Below are positions 7,912 to 16,184 of a DNA stretch of 16,979 bases, piece by piece (the first letter of the stretch is position 1; every line of letters starts with the position of its first letter). Source of the DNA: Dunaliella salina (lineage: Eukaryota; Chlorophyta; Chlorophyceae; Chlamydomonadales; Dunaliellaceae); contig MU069753.1 of the NCBI GenBank assembly GCA_002284615.2, positions 34,755 through 51,733 on the forward strand. The letters run 5' to 3'. Below the pieces are notes generated by a model. It had not been told where the DNA came from. It did no database searches and saw nothing but the letters and a program-made list of their open reading frames with translations. Made by a program: the position numbers and the translations under genes.

Positions 7912-10535
7912 TGCTGCCACAAATCTATTCCAGACAAGTGGCATGCATTTACGGCACAGATGGAAAATGCAAAGGAATGCTAACCCCAGAGCGCATCAAT
8001 GTCCTCCACGCTGCATTCAGCAGAGCCTGAGATAATGGGATCCACAGCACAATTCAACCTCCAACCCAAAGCTTTGCCTCCGAGCTTGTGGGTCTTTTCT
8101 CACGTTCAATCCTTAATAACAAAATGCAACAAAGTAAGAAGATCAAGGATTCATACATACGCATCCTACCAAACCATATCCACACTGCCATGCACAAATG
8201 GGCCCTCGTAACCCAGGAAAAAATGGCCTCCCCCCTAGACTACAACTCTTGCCACCTCAACTACTGGAGCGGACACCCTCGAGATAGGGTATTTGGAGCC
8301 ATCCATAACAGCCTCTCATCCAAATTCTCAGGATTTTCAGTATGCCATCCAATTTACGATGACCATGTGATGTACCTTACTCTCAAACATGCCATTTTTT
8401 CTGCCATGCAACAAAGCCANGCCACGGCAACCTTCATGTTCTTACCAAGCTGGGGAGGCCCTATGAGCACAAATCCATACTCTAAACTCCTGAATGCCTA
8501 CCCTCACTTCTGTTGCACGCTGGGAGCCATACCCTCAAAAAGACTCAGCTATGCCACTCCCCCCTTCTGGGTCAGCCAGGAAATTGTCCCCCCATGCCAC
8601 TCCTGGAGCCTACAAATCATTGCTGTTTGGAATACCGCTGCAAGAATCCGCCTGAACGAGAACAACCCAATTTGGCTCACAGGCCTGAAAGAAGACATCC
8701 GTGAGGCAAGATGGCTGAAAAGAAATGTCAGCAATGACCCAATCCTCAATCCCAGACACCAAGAAATTGAAACTGGCCTTAATAAATTCAAAAAGCTACC
8801 CTCTGCCTACCAACAAACCCCTCAGAATGCCACTCAGAGCCAACAAACTCTTCCACCACTCATATCATGCAGCCCTCATCTGGAACGCAAAGTTGAAAAC
8901 TGGAGAGAGTGGGCATACACGGATGGTAGCTGCCATGTACACAATGGAAAACAAGTGATTGGTGCAGGGATCTACCACCCCGCNACTGACAGCACCAACC
9001 ATGTCCAGCCGAATGNAGCAGGAATCACCCATACCATCACCAGAGCCGAATTGGCGGCAATAGCAGCTGCCATTCTCCTAGGATATTGTTGCATTGCCAC
9101 TGACAGCCTTTGCTCTCTAGAGCAGATCAAAAAGCAAATACTCTACCCAGAACTTCATCACCAGCATGCCCAAGGCCACATCCTCAAGTTAATCATACAG
9201 CTCATATGCAACTCACCTACCCCTATACATTTCTTTAAGGTTAAATCTCATGCTGGAATTGCCGGCAACGAATGCGCAGATGCCATTGCCAAGCATCAAG
9301 CCATCCAGAATGACGACACCCTTGCAGACATAACCTTCCCATGTGCAACCCTTGAAGGCAATCCTTTTCATGACACCACCTGGCTTGCCTTTGAGGAAAC
9401 TTCCTGCACTCATGCAAATGCCTCTAGACGCCTTAACCCACCTGCCGTAAAGCTGAAACACTTCTCCAACCTCCATGATGCTTTACGGAAGCACATGCAC
9501 TCAAAACACAAACTTGGAAAGGCCAACACCACCACAGGGTATTACTCCTTCTACCAAAGTCTACTCCCCAACATCCACAAAACTATCAGTAATGCCTTCT
9601 GGACTATGCCAACACTCTCTTTCAAAATGAGACAAAACATCTTTAAGTACCGCACAGGTACCCTCTTCAATCAAAAACGCGCAGTGCGCTTCAAAATCTC
9701 CACAAGCCTACAATGCCCCCTCTGTGGGGAACTCGACAGTGCCCTTCACATCTTGCCAGGATGCAAAAATTCAACCATGTCTGGTATGGTAACTGAACGA
9801 CATAATATTGCCAGCAGAATCCTCCTAAAAGCCATCAACAAAGGCCCTCTCGGGGCAGGTATTGCCTCCATGGACGCTGGCAGTGCAGACCGTCTTGCCT
9901 TGCAAGACCTACAGATCCCAGAACATGCTACTAATAGGACCCTCCCTAAATATATTTTCCCACACCGCTTCCCTAATAAGGATAGGCTCACATCCAGCCG
10001 GCCTGACGCCTTATTAGTTGTTCCTCTGAAAAGAGTGTCTAGGTAGAATCCTCGTTATGATTTGAGAAGTGCAGGGGGGCGCGGGGGAAACAGGGAGGAC
10101 TCAGCGCCAGCCACAGCCACTCCACCCACATCCAAGGCTCGTGACCCCAGTCAGCTCCACCCAGATCAGAGACACATCCACCTTGTAGAAGTCAAGTACT
10201 GTGAGGACACACGGCCCAACAGCCAGCTTGAGGCCTCCAAGCAGCAGCACCGCGACCTTTGTCGTCATCTTTCTAGAGCCTCAGCTCAAGTCACCCTCCA
10301 TACTATCCTGTTAGGTGTGGGAGGAGTCATCTACACCCCACACATATTGGAGCCTCTTAAGGAGCTTGGTCTTGACACTTTTAAGGCCACCAAGCTTGCT
10401 CGGAAGCTTCATGCTCATTCTGTCCTGTATGCCTACAAACTTGCCGGCACCAGACGCGCTATCGAGAAAACTTTCTTCAACTCTCAACAAGGTCAGGCAC
10501 GGGATACTGCTAGTAACCCTCCTGATCCCCACTGA
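7911..10535 (+). pseudogene. ORF2: methyltransferase-like, RNase HI, CCHC finger and PD-(D/E)XK endonuclease, with two in-frame stops
   Basis: One frame runs from ATG 7911 to TGA 10533, broken only by TGA at 8028 and TAG at 10044. In order: YGTDGKCKGMLTPERI (about 7953-8000); a methyltransferase-like block (8283-8700) with FG, a degenerate HPIY at 8346, FLPSW at 8439 and WNTAAR at 8628; RNase HI with Asp 8922 (YTDGS), Glu 9048, Asp 9102 (ATDS), His 9249 and Asp 9279 (the last two ten residues apart, as in RNase HI), so the active site looks complete; a CCHC finger CPLC...H...C at 9714-9764; then RPDA at 9999 and VEVKYCEDTRP from 10185, fitting a PD-(D/E)XK nuclease. The minus copy conserves these blocks. 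The stop at 8028 could be a mutated CGA. A dead copy is likeliest; stop readthrough is an alternative. Confidence 0.75.
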
Positions 10536-10660
10536 CTTCTTTCTTCTGTTTTCTCTCAATGAAGAGGATACACGGTGCCTCGGCCCTAGGTATCCCCTTT
10601 TCCTTCATTGATGTGGGGAGTGTTTTCACTGCCTGCGTAGTTTTTCTTTTCTTTTCTTCT
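10536..10660 (+). other. Conserved 3' untranslated region of the family
   Basis: After the ORF2 stop, the motif CCTTTTCCTTCATTGATGTG, then GGGAG, then CTGCCTGCGTAGTTTTTCTT is shared with the minus copy (about 6212-6095) and in part with 16520-16710 plus. Conservation outside the reading frame suggests a signal in the transcript, most simply the site recognised for target-primed reverse transcription. In the other two copies a short stem, GGCTC-loop-GAGCC, stands before the shared motif. In this copy the equivalent place can instead pair GGATAC (10566) with GTATCC (10590). Confidence 0.65.
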
Positions 10661-10665
10661 AGGGT
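10660..10665 (+). repeat. Right target-site duplication of the plus-strand element
   Basis: TAGGGT, matching 6465-6470. On the minus strand it completes the His-Pro codons before the interruption. At least AGGGT (5 bp) is secure; the leading T could belong to the element end. Confidence 0.75.
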
Positions 10666-12465
10666 GAATTGTAACAGCTTTAGCGTTAATAAGTTTACAA
10701 AGGTCTGCATGCTGCTGCTTTGCTGCGTTCAACTGATGCTCTGGCCTTGTGTCTTCACAGAATTTGATTTCTATTAGGTGCACATGGCGTTCATTTGCAC
10801 GAAGTTCATGGGGCTGCCTCATGCGACTAGTTCTGATGGTCCTCCGTGAGGAGCTGCGCAAAGCGTGATGGGAATTGGTAGGAGAAACACCGTTTGAAGT
10901 ATGATTGGCATTAAAAGGGGTGATCAAAACAGCATCTGGTCGACTGGTGTTGAGTCCTTTCCTCTCTGGAAGGTTGCGAGGGAAGAAGTAGGCTGGTAAA
11001 GTTCTGTTTGAGGCATGTGTGGGGAGTTGGACGTTGTGTTGAGCAAGCTTAAAATTGCTTCCTATGTCTGTGTAGACCAGGCCTGGCCCTACAGGGCATT
11101 TGCTGAGGGCTTTTGTAATCATTCTGCCTGCAACTTGCATTGAATGTTATGACGTTCAATTCTCATGTTGGAGATGATATGATTTTGGCAGCCTGAGAGC
11201 ATGTGTAGTGCGCTGTCCAAATGATGGCAGCCTGGGAGGGGGCAAGATGGATCACTTGACCTTTTAAAGCGTACTGCATGTTTTTGGTTGTAGAGGGTGC
11301 CTGTGCGGTACTGCAGGATGGTACGCTTCATGGGTACAGAAATGTTGGGCATATTTCTGAAGGCATTGCTGATTTTTTTATCTACTTACGGTAATAAGCT
11401 GATAGTATGAGTAGTAACCTGCTTTGGCATCGGCATATCCAAGCTTGTCTTTTAATTCTAAACTTTTCTAAAGGTAAGAATCAAAATGCATGTGGGATTT
11501 GAGAGCATCTTGAAGATTGGGGAAATAGGTGAGCTTGTGGGCGAGTGGCGGACCTGCAGATGTGCCTGCAGCATAAATTATTTCTTCCTTGGCTAAACAT
11601 AAAATATTTGTGAATGGATTTCCACCAGGGCCTGCACCAGGGATCTCGGTGTTGCCATGCACTTCAGGGCTTGCTTTGATGTTTTGCAATAGCATCCGCA
11701 CATTCATTTCCATCGATGCCAGCATGGGACTTCACCTTGTGAATTCGAATTTTGGTATGGAAGTCTCTAATGAGAGTTGAAATTGTTTTAAGGACGTCTC
11801 CTTGGATATGCCTGAGGTTTCTTTCAGGATAAAGAAGTTGTTTACGTATTTGGTTGAAAGAGATGAGGCTGTCTGGTGCAATATCTGCATTTTTGGTGAT
11901 GATAGCAGCAGTAATTGCTGCTAATTCAGCTCAGTGATGGTTTTAGTAATCCCGGCACCGTTTGGTTCTACAAAGTTCTTGCTGTCAGTGGACGGTCAGT
12001 AGACGCCTGCTCCAATTTCTTGCTTACCGTTATGGAAAAGGCAGCTGCCATCTGTGTATGCCCATGTTCTCCAGTTAGCAACTTTGAGAGTTAGAATAGC
12101 ACTGGATTGGCTGGGCACCAAGTCTGTACCTTGGATACTCATGTGTGATTTTGTAGGCTGCTTGGAGGCGTGTTGTTTGTCAAATGGGAGGCGTTCCAGT
12201 TTATTGAAACCTGGCATGTGGGCATGCATGGGATCTAGGACAGGGTGGCTGCTGACATTCGTCAGCTTCCACTCTGTGGCTTCTTCCAAATCTCCTTTCA
12301 GGCCCTGTAGCCAGTCTGTTATGGTTGTAAAGATGGACTCGAGCTGCAGTGTTCCAAACAGCAAAGATACAAAGGTCCCAGGTATGCTTAGGTGAAGATA
12401 TCTCTTGGTTAGGGCAGGATTGAGCTCTTTCGTAAAGTACGAACAGGCTAGCACTTACTCGTTTC
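10661..12465 (-). pseudogene. 5' part of the older PHD/RNase H-family copy (minus strand), 5'-truncated and frameshifted
   Basis: Minus-strand frames match ORF2 of the plus copy in order: IFAVWNTAARV (12370 region, end of the methyltransferase-like block), VANWRTWAYTDGSC (about 12040, RNase H Asp), ADIAPDS (second Asp kept, Thr to Pro before it), HAG-DGNECAD (shifted frame near 11700), GGNPF (11620), YRTGTLYNQKHAVRFK with the finger CPLPGCHHLDSALHMLSGC (11119-11352), and SRPDA...LIEIKFCEDTRP (10586-11140). Frameshifts separate these blocks, so the protein cannot be made. Homology fades upstream of about 12465 within the methyltransferase-like region, a typical 5' truncation. The remaining C-terminus and 3' UTR lie at 6470-6095. 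Divergence from the plus copy is substantial (roughly 60-70% protein identity by eye). Confidence 0.85.
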
Positions 12466-13041
12466 AACTGGAAACCTCCTCTTCTTTAACCTATTACATG
12501 TAATCTGAATAAGCATGGACATGTTAGTGTCAGCGCAGACTGTTGGGTCCCTCCTAAATGCACGCTGGTTGTGTCCAGCGTTGACTTTGCTTTACTTCTT
12601 AGCATGGACATGTTCTGGAAGTAGCATGGACACTGGAAGCAGCATGAACACAGTTCTTTCAAACTAAACACGTTCAGAAAGTAATACTTTGTGCAGGAAT
12701 GCCGTGCAGCTTGTTCCTTGGCCACACAAGCCCGGCATCTGGGCTCCAGCGCTAGGCTAAGCCATCCCTTGACCTCAACTCTAGCTGATTTATCACTTTT
12801 TCAGTGAAAAGGACATTCACACAGTGAAACACATGGCAAAGTGAGCAGCCATAGCAAAAGGCTGAAACCCTACTGCTCCTGAAAAACTGGGACTTGTTCT
12901 CTTTGGGTGCGTGGAATACTTGAAACGTATGGCCAAGCAACTCTTTCTCTTTAGCACTGCCTGAAGCGAATACCTGATGGGGGGTCCAAAAAAGCCTGCA
13001 TAACTTTGTTTCCTTCATGGCGGCAAAAATTCCTCAAAGTT
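12466..13041. other. No gene; degenerate AGCATGGACA repeats and possible 3' UTR of the exon to the right
   Basis: AGCATGGACATGTT occurs at 12512-12525 and 12601-12614, with weaker versions at 12624 and 12642, suggesting a decayed tandem repeat. The portion next to 13042 would be the 3' untranslated region if the minus-strand transketolase-like exon belongs to a live gene. No AATAAA signal was seen on the minus strand. Open frames here have no recognisable motif. Confidence 0.4.
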
Positions 13042-13180
13042 TCACTGGGGCATCTGCTCCATGGCAGCTTTCACGATGTTGTCCACAGTTATGCCAAAGT
13101 ATTGGTAAACCTTTGCGGTTGGACCGCTGGTGCCAAACTCGTTCGGGATCCCTACATGGCGGCCCTTAGCTCCCAGGAAC
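13042..13180 (-). CDS. Probable last exon of a transketolase gene (partial)
   Basis: The minus strand reads FLGAKGRHVGIPNEFGTSGP then TAKVYQYFGITVDNIVKAAMEQMPQ and a stop at 13042-13044. This fits the transketolase C-terminus, where Y-V-G-x-K-G, I-G-x-x-x-F-G-x-S-x-P and Y-x-x-F-G-I-T recur before a helix ending in A-A. Transketolase is a thiamine-diphosphate enzyme of the pentose phosphate and Calvin cycles. The match starts at FLG, where the minus strand has CTGTCACAG/GTTCC, a plausible 3' splice site with CTGAC as a possible branch point about 24 bases upstream. Upstream residues in the same frame do not look like transketolase, which supports an exon boundary at 13180. No other exon is visible to 16979. 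It is either the end of a gene with a very long, repeat-filled intron or an orphan exon copy. Other members of the thiamine enzyme superfamily are less likely. Confidence 0.55.
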
Positions 13181-13559
13181 CTGTGACAGCATGCCGCGGC
13201 AGGGTCAGGGTATTGAATGTGGATATTTGCTGGACATTCTGCTTTGATTTCAGTGCATAGCGTTGTTGCGTCAGGGTCAAGGCATAATGTATGGAGTTTT
13301 GTGTCAGATGCTCTTCGCCTTGTTTGGTGCATCAAATGTTGATCCTTTTTACAAAGATTCGTAAAAAAAATCGGGAACGTCACTTAAACAAGGGAGCGGA
13401 TTGTGCGTGCATGACTGGGGGGAAGTGCACGCGCATTGAACAGTGTGGCAAGAGATTCCAGATGGCATTTCATTTGATTGTTAAACGCACTGGCCCTCGC
13501 GCAGCACTTGCCTGTTCCATTTTTCATGAGAGCAGCCTGAAAGTTCACTTTAAGCATCA
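13181..13559. other. No gene; would be intron if the exon at 13042-13180 is real
   Basis: Open frames on both strands lack family motifs. No element end or tandem repeat is seen. It ends at the 50-bp foldback. Confidence 0.4.
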
Positions 13560-13609
13560 CTTGCACAAAGGTCTTGGTCCCCTATAGGGGACCAAGATCT
13601 TTGTGCAAG
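13560..13609. repeat. 50-bp near-perfect palindrome
   Basis: Arms of 25 bases run from CTTGCACAAAG to CCCCTA and back with no spacer. The only mismatch is one G/A pair at position 12 of the arm. The central 24 bases (13573-13596) are perfectly self-complementary. It could extrude as a cruciform or form a long RNA hairpin. It lies just left of the 130-bp tandem array. Confidence 0.85.
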
Positions 13610-13626
13610 CACTTTTGGCGAAAATG

Positions 13627-14253
13627 TGACAGAATTGCTGTTCCCATCCAGAGGGCATGGAGGCCTCCATGGACTTTCTGTCATCACAAAAGCAATGTGA
13701 ACCTTTCTGCTCTGTGCACAGCTAACGCGCCCCGTCTTTTCACTTCTTTCATTTCTGTCATCACAAAAGCAATGTTAACCTTTCTGCTCTGTGCACAGCT
13801 AACGCGCCCCGTCTTTTCACTTCTTTCAAAGCGCAAATACAGCTGACACACTGTGCCCATCCAAAGGTAATACAGGCCTCTGCTGGCACATGATCAGCAC
13901 AAAGGCAATCTTTCCGCCAAGTGCACAGCCAACACGCCCACTCTTTCTCTCTCTTCCAGAGCGCAAATGCAGCAGACTCATTGTGCCCATCCACAGGACA
14001 CAAAGGCCTCTAATAACATATGATCAGCACAAAGGCAATCTTTCCGCTACATAAAAACATGGCCAACTCTGTTCTTTCCTTTTGGGGCACGAATGCACGT
14101 AGGCTTTGAGGGCCCTTTGGTGGGGCCCCTGCTTGTTTGCTAGTTAGCCTTTCCTAAATGCACGTGGCCTTTGGACTGCATAGACTTTACTTCAGAGCAC
14201 AAATGCAGCAGACTCACTGTGCCCATCCAAAGGGTACTGAAGCCTCCACAGAA
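13627..14253. repeat. Tandem array of about 130-bp diverged units
   Basis: Units share GAGC(G/A)CAAATGCAGCAGAC, then TGTGCCCATCCA, AGGCCTC, GATCAGCACAAAGGCAATC, TTTCCGC and GTGCACAGC. Recognisable starts lie at about 13627 (partial), 13828, 13958 and 14196 (partial), with a more diverged segment at 14085-14195. Unit length is close to 130 bp and identity is moderate. The open frames across it are accidental. Confidence 0.7.
13675..13828. repeat. Recent 77-bp tandem duplication
   Basis: 13675-13751 and 13752-13828 are identical except for one base (G or T in AATG(T)GAACC/AATGTTAACC). It lies inside the 130-bp array and is clearly younger than the array itself. Confidence 0.85.
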
Positions 14254-15004
14254 ACGCGTGCGTCCACATCAGGCGGCAGCACTCTGTTCTTGTACTCTTG
14301 GTCCTGTTCTTCAAACAACTCCCAGCATACCATGGACACCACCTGTGCTTGCACACCCATCCTTGACAGGTCCTGCAAGCATGGAGAGTGAACGGAGTGC
14401 TGGGTACCACGTGCTGGGTACCACTCTTTTAAAACCTCTAATCTTAGACCCAATCCCTGACAGATCCTGCAAGCACGAAGCATGTGCAGATACTTTTGCG
14501 AAAAGTATCCAGTATACCTTTTACTGGAAAAGTATTCATTCAGTCTGTCTAGATAGAGAATCAAATGAGGACCTCCACCTGCTGTGCATCCTCTGCAAGT
14601 ATGGCATGCTCTGCAAGTATAGCATGCTTTGCAAGTGTGGCATGGGCAAGTGCAACTTTCTTTGCGCAGGCGCAGCAATGTTTGCAAGGATGGCATTCTT
14701 TGCAAGTACGGCAAGTACAGCGTTGCAAGCACGGCTTTTACGGGCATGGCTTCTTTGCAGGCAAAGCAAGCTTTGCACGTATGGCATTTTTTTGCCAGTA
14801 TGGCAACAAGAATTTGTGGCATAGCATGGGCTCTTGTCCACGTACGGCAAGCAAGTCTGCTGAGGCACACACCTGTTACAGTTGCTTTTTTGTGCACAAC
14901 ACATGGGGAGCAAATGATCATGGGACCAGGCGTTTGCTGAGTTCAGACATTGGAGAGGTGCATCGTTGATGTCAGAATCATCCATCAACATGTTAGGCAT
15001 GCAC
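14254..15004. other. No gene; low-copy and simple repeats
   Basis: A 14-bp tandem duplication, GTGCTGGGTACCAC, lies at 14397-14410 and 14411-14424. GACAG(G/A)TCCTGCAAGCA occurs near 14365 and 14458, about 93 bp apart. GCAAG-rich repeats fill about 14590-14815. A long open frame at 14171-14824 owes its length to these repeats: it is Cys-rich (LCKYGM repeats) with no known domain. Confidence 0.5.
14591..14644. repeat. 18-bp minisatellite, three units, with degenerate copies to about 14815
   Basis: CTCTGCAAGTATGGCATG at 14591, 14609 and 14627 with one to three changes per unit. Related TTTGCAAG(T/G)A(T/C)GGCA motifs recur downstream, for example near 14678, 14700 and 14775. Confidence 0.8.
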
Positions 15005-16000
15005 CAAAGCACAGCATCATGGCAGCTTCATCCGTAAGGTGCACCTGCCACCCACTGCGCCTGCCATTTGTAAGTTGCACAGCATTACAGCAGCTGTGTA
15101 AGTTTGAAAGGTGCACATGACATTCACTGTACCCACAAGTCACAAGTTGCACAACATCACAGCAGCTTCATGAGTTTGTAAGCTGCACGCATTATTCACC
15201 ATTTCTTAGTTGCACCTGTCACCCACTTGCCCACCATTCATAAGTTGCACAACATCACGGCAGCTTCATGAGTTTGTGAGTTGTTCATGACATTCACCTT
15301 GCCAACCTGTTGGCATCTGTTAATTGCACCTGCCACCCACTGCGCCCGCCATTTGCAAGTTGCGCAGCGTTGCAGCAGCTTTGTAGGTTTGAAAGGTGCA
15401 CATGACATTCACTGCGCCCACCATCATAATCTGCACGACATCTCAGCAGCTCTGTGAGTTTGTAAGTTGCATGCGTTATTCACCATTTCTCAATTGCACC
15501 TGTCACCCACCGTGCCCACCATTCATAAGGTTTTGCACGACATCACGGCAGCTTCATAAGTTTGTGAGTTGCTCATGACATTCACATTGCCGACTTCTTG
15601 GCACCTGCTAATTGCACCTGCCACCCACTGCGCCCGCCATTTGCAAGTTGCGCAGCATTGCAGCAGCTTAGTAGGTTTGAAAGTTGCACATGACATTCAC
15701 TGTGCCCAACATCATTTTCACAACATCACGGCAGCTTCATAAGTTTGTGAGTTGCTCATGACATTCACATTGCCAACTTGTTGGCACCTGTTAATTGCAC
15801 CTGCCACCCACTGCGCCCGCCATTTGCAAGTTGCGCAGCGTTGCAGCAGCTTTGTAGGTTTGAAAGTTGCACATGACATCCACTGCGCCCACCATCATAA
15901 TTAATTTGCACAACATCACGGCATCATAAGTTTGTGAGTTGCTCATGACATTCACATTGCCAACAACCTGTTGATTGCACCTGTCATTGACTGCGCCCAC
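15005..16000. repeat. Higher-order satellite, ~285-bp units followed by ~180-bp units
   Basis: The anchor TTGCACCTGCCACCCACTGC recurs at about 15041, 15326, 15614 and 15797, with a weaker start at 15976. Spacings are 285, 288, 183 and about 180. Each unit is made of related sub-repeats of about 70-110 bp, each with CAT(A)A(G)TTGCACAACATCAC, GCAGCTTCATAAGTTTGTGA and CATGACATTCAC. The long units contain a middle sub-repeat (GCATGCGTTATTCACCATTTC) that the short units lack. No coding function is supported. Confidence 0.85.
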
Positions 16001-16184
16001 ATGCTTTTTTTGCCCCTCTTACCTTTTTTTTCTTTACACCTGCATCTCCTGCGTCCCTTTTCTTTGCCACTTTTATGTTCATGCAGCAGAGGCCCTAGCA
16101 CAACTAAACAAACAAACGTAATGCAAACCTGCGCATTATTTTTTGACCTACTGTCCAACAAAAGATACTCCTCATTAGGCGGGA

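Larger units (their letters stand above)
6471..10660 (+). mobile_element. Plus-strand retroelement of the PHD / RNase H / PD-(D/E)XK family, about 4.2 kb
   Basis: The boundaries come from the split minus-strand copy and the TAGGGT duplication. The insert runs from TATACTCGGCC to a pyrimidine tract ending TTTTCTTTTCTTCT. It carries ORF1 (PHD finger), then ORF2 (methyltransferase-like, RNase HI, CCHC finger, PD-(D/E)XK), then a 3' untranslated region of about 125 bp shared with two other copies in the window. There are no long terminal repeats and no terminal inverted repeats. Short target duplication, conserved 3' UTR and variable 5' ends (the minus copy is 5'-truncated) fit target-primed reverse transcription. 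No reverse transcriptase domain is visible. ORF1 is open right to the 5' boundary, so this copy may also be 5'-truncated. Confidence 0.8.

Noticed and set aside
8420..9016. Three ambiguous bases as signs of unusual chemistry or recoding
   Set aside because: Single N calls inside a multicopy element are adequately explained by consensus ambiguity between copies.
6471..10660. DNA transposon with terminal inverted repeats
   Set aside because: The two ends (TATACTCGGCC and the pyrimidine tract) are not inverted copies, and RNase H with a conserved 3' UTR points to a retroelement.
14171..14824. A 217-codon open frame, Cys-rich, with LCKYGM repeats
   Set aside because: It overlaps the 130-bp array and the 18-bp minisatellite, and the opposite strand is equally open. 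The repetition in the protein is explained by the DNA repeat. No domain was recognised.
15005..16000. CRISPR-like or coding repeat array
   Set aside because: The repeats are contiguous sub-repeats without unique spacers, in a eukaryotic context. They form a satellite.
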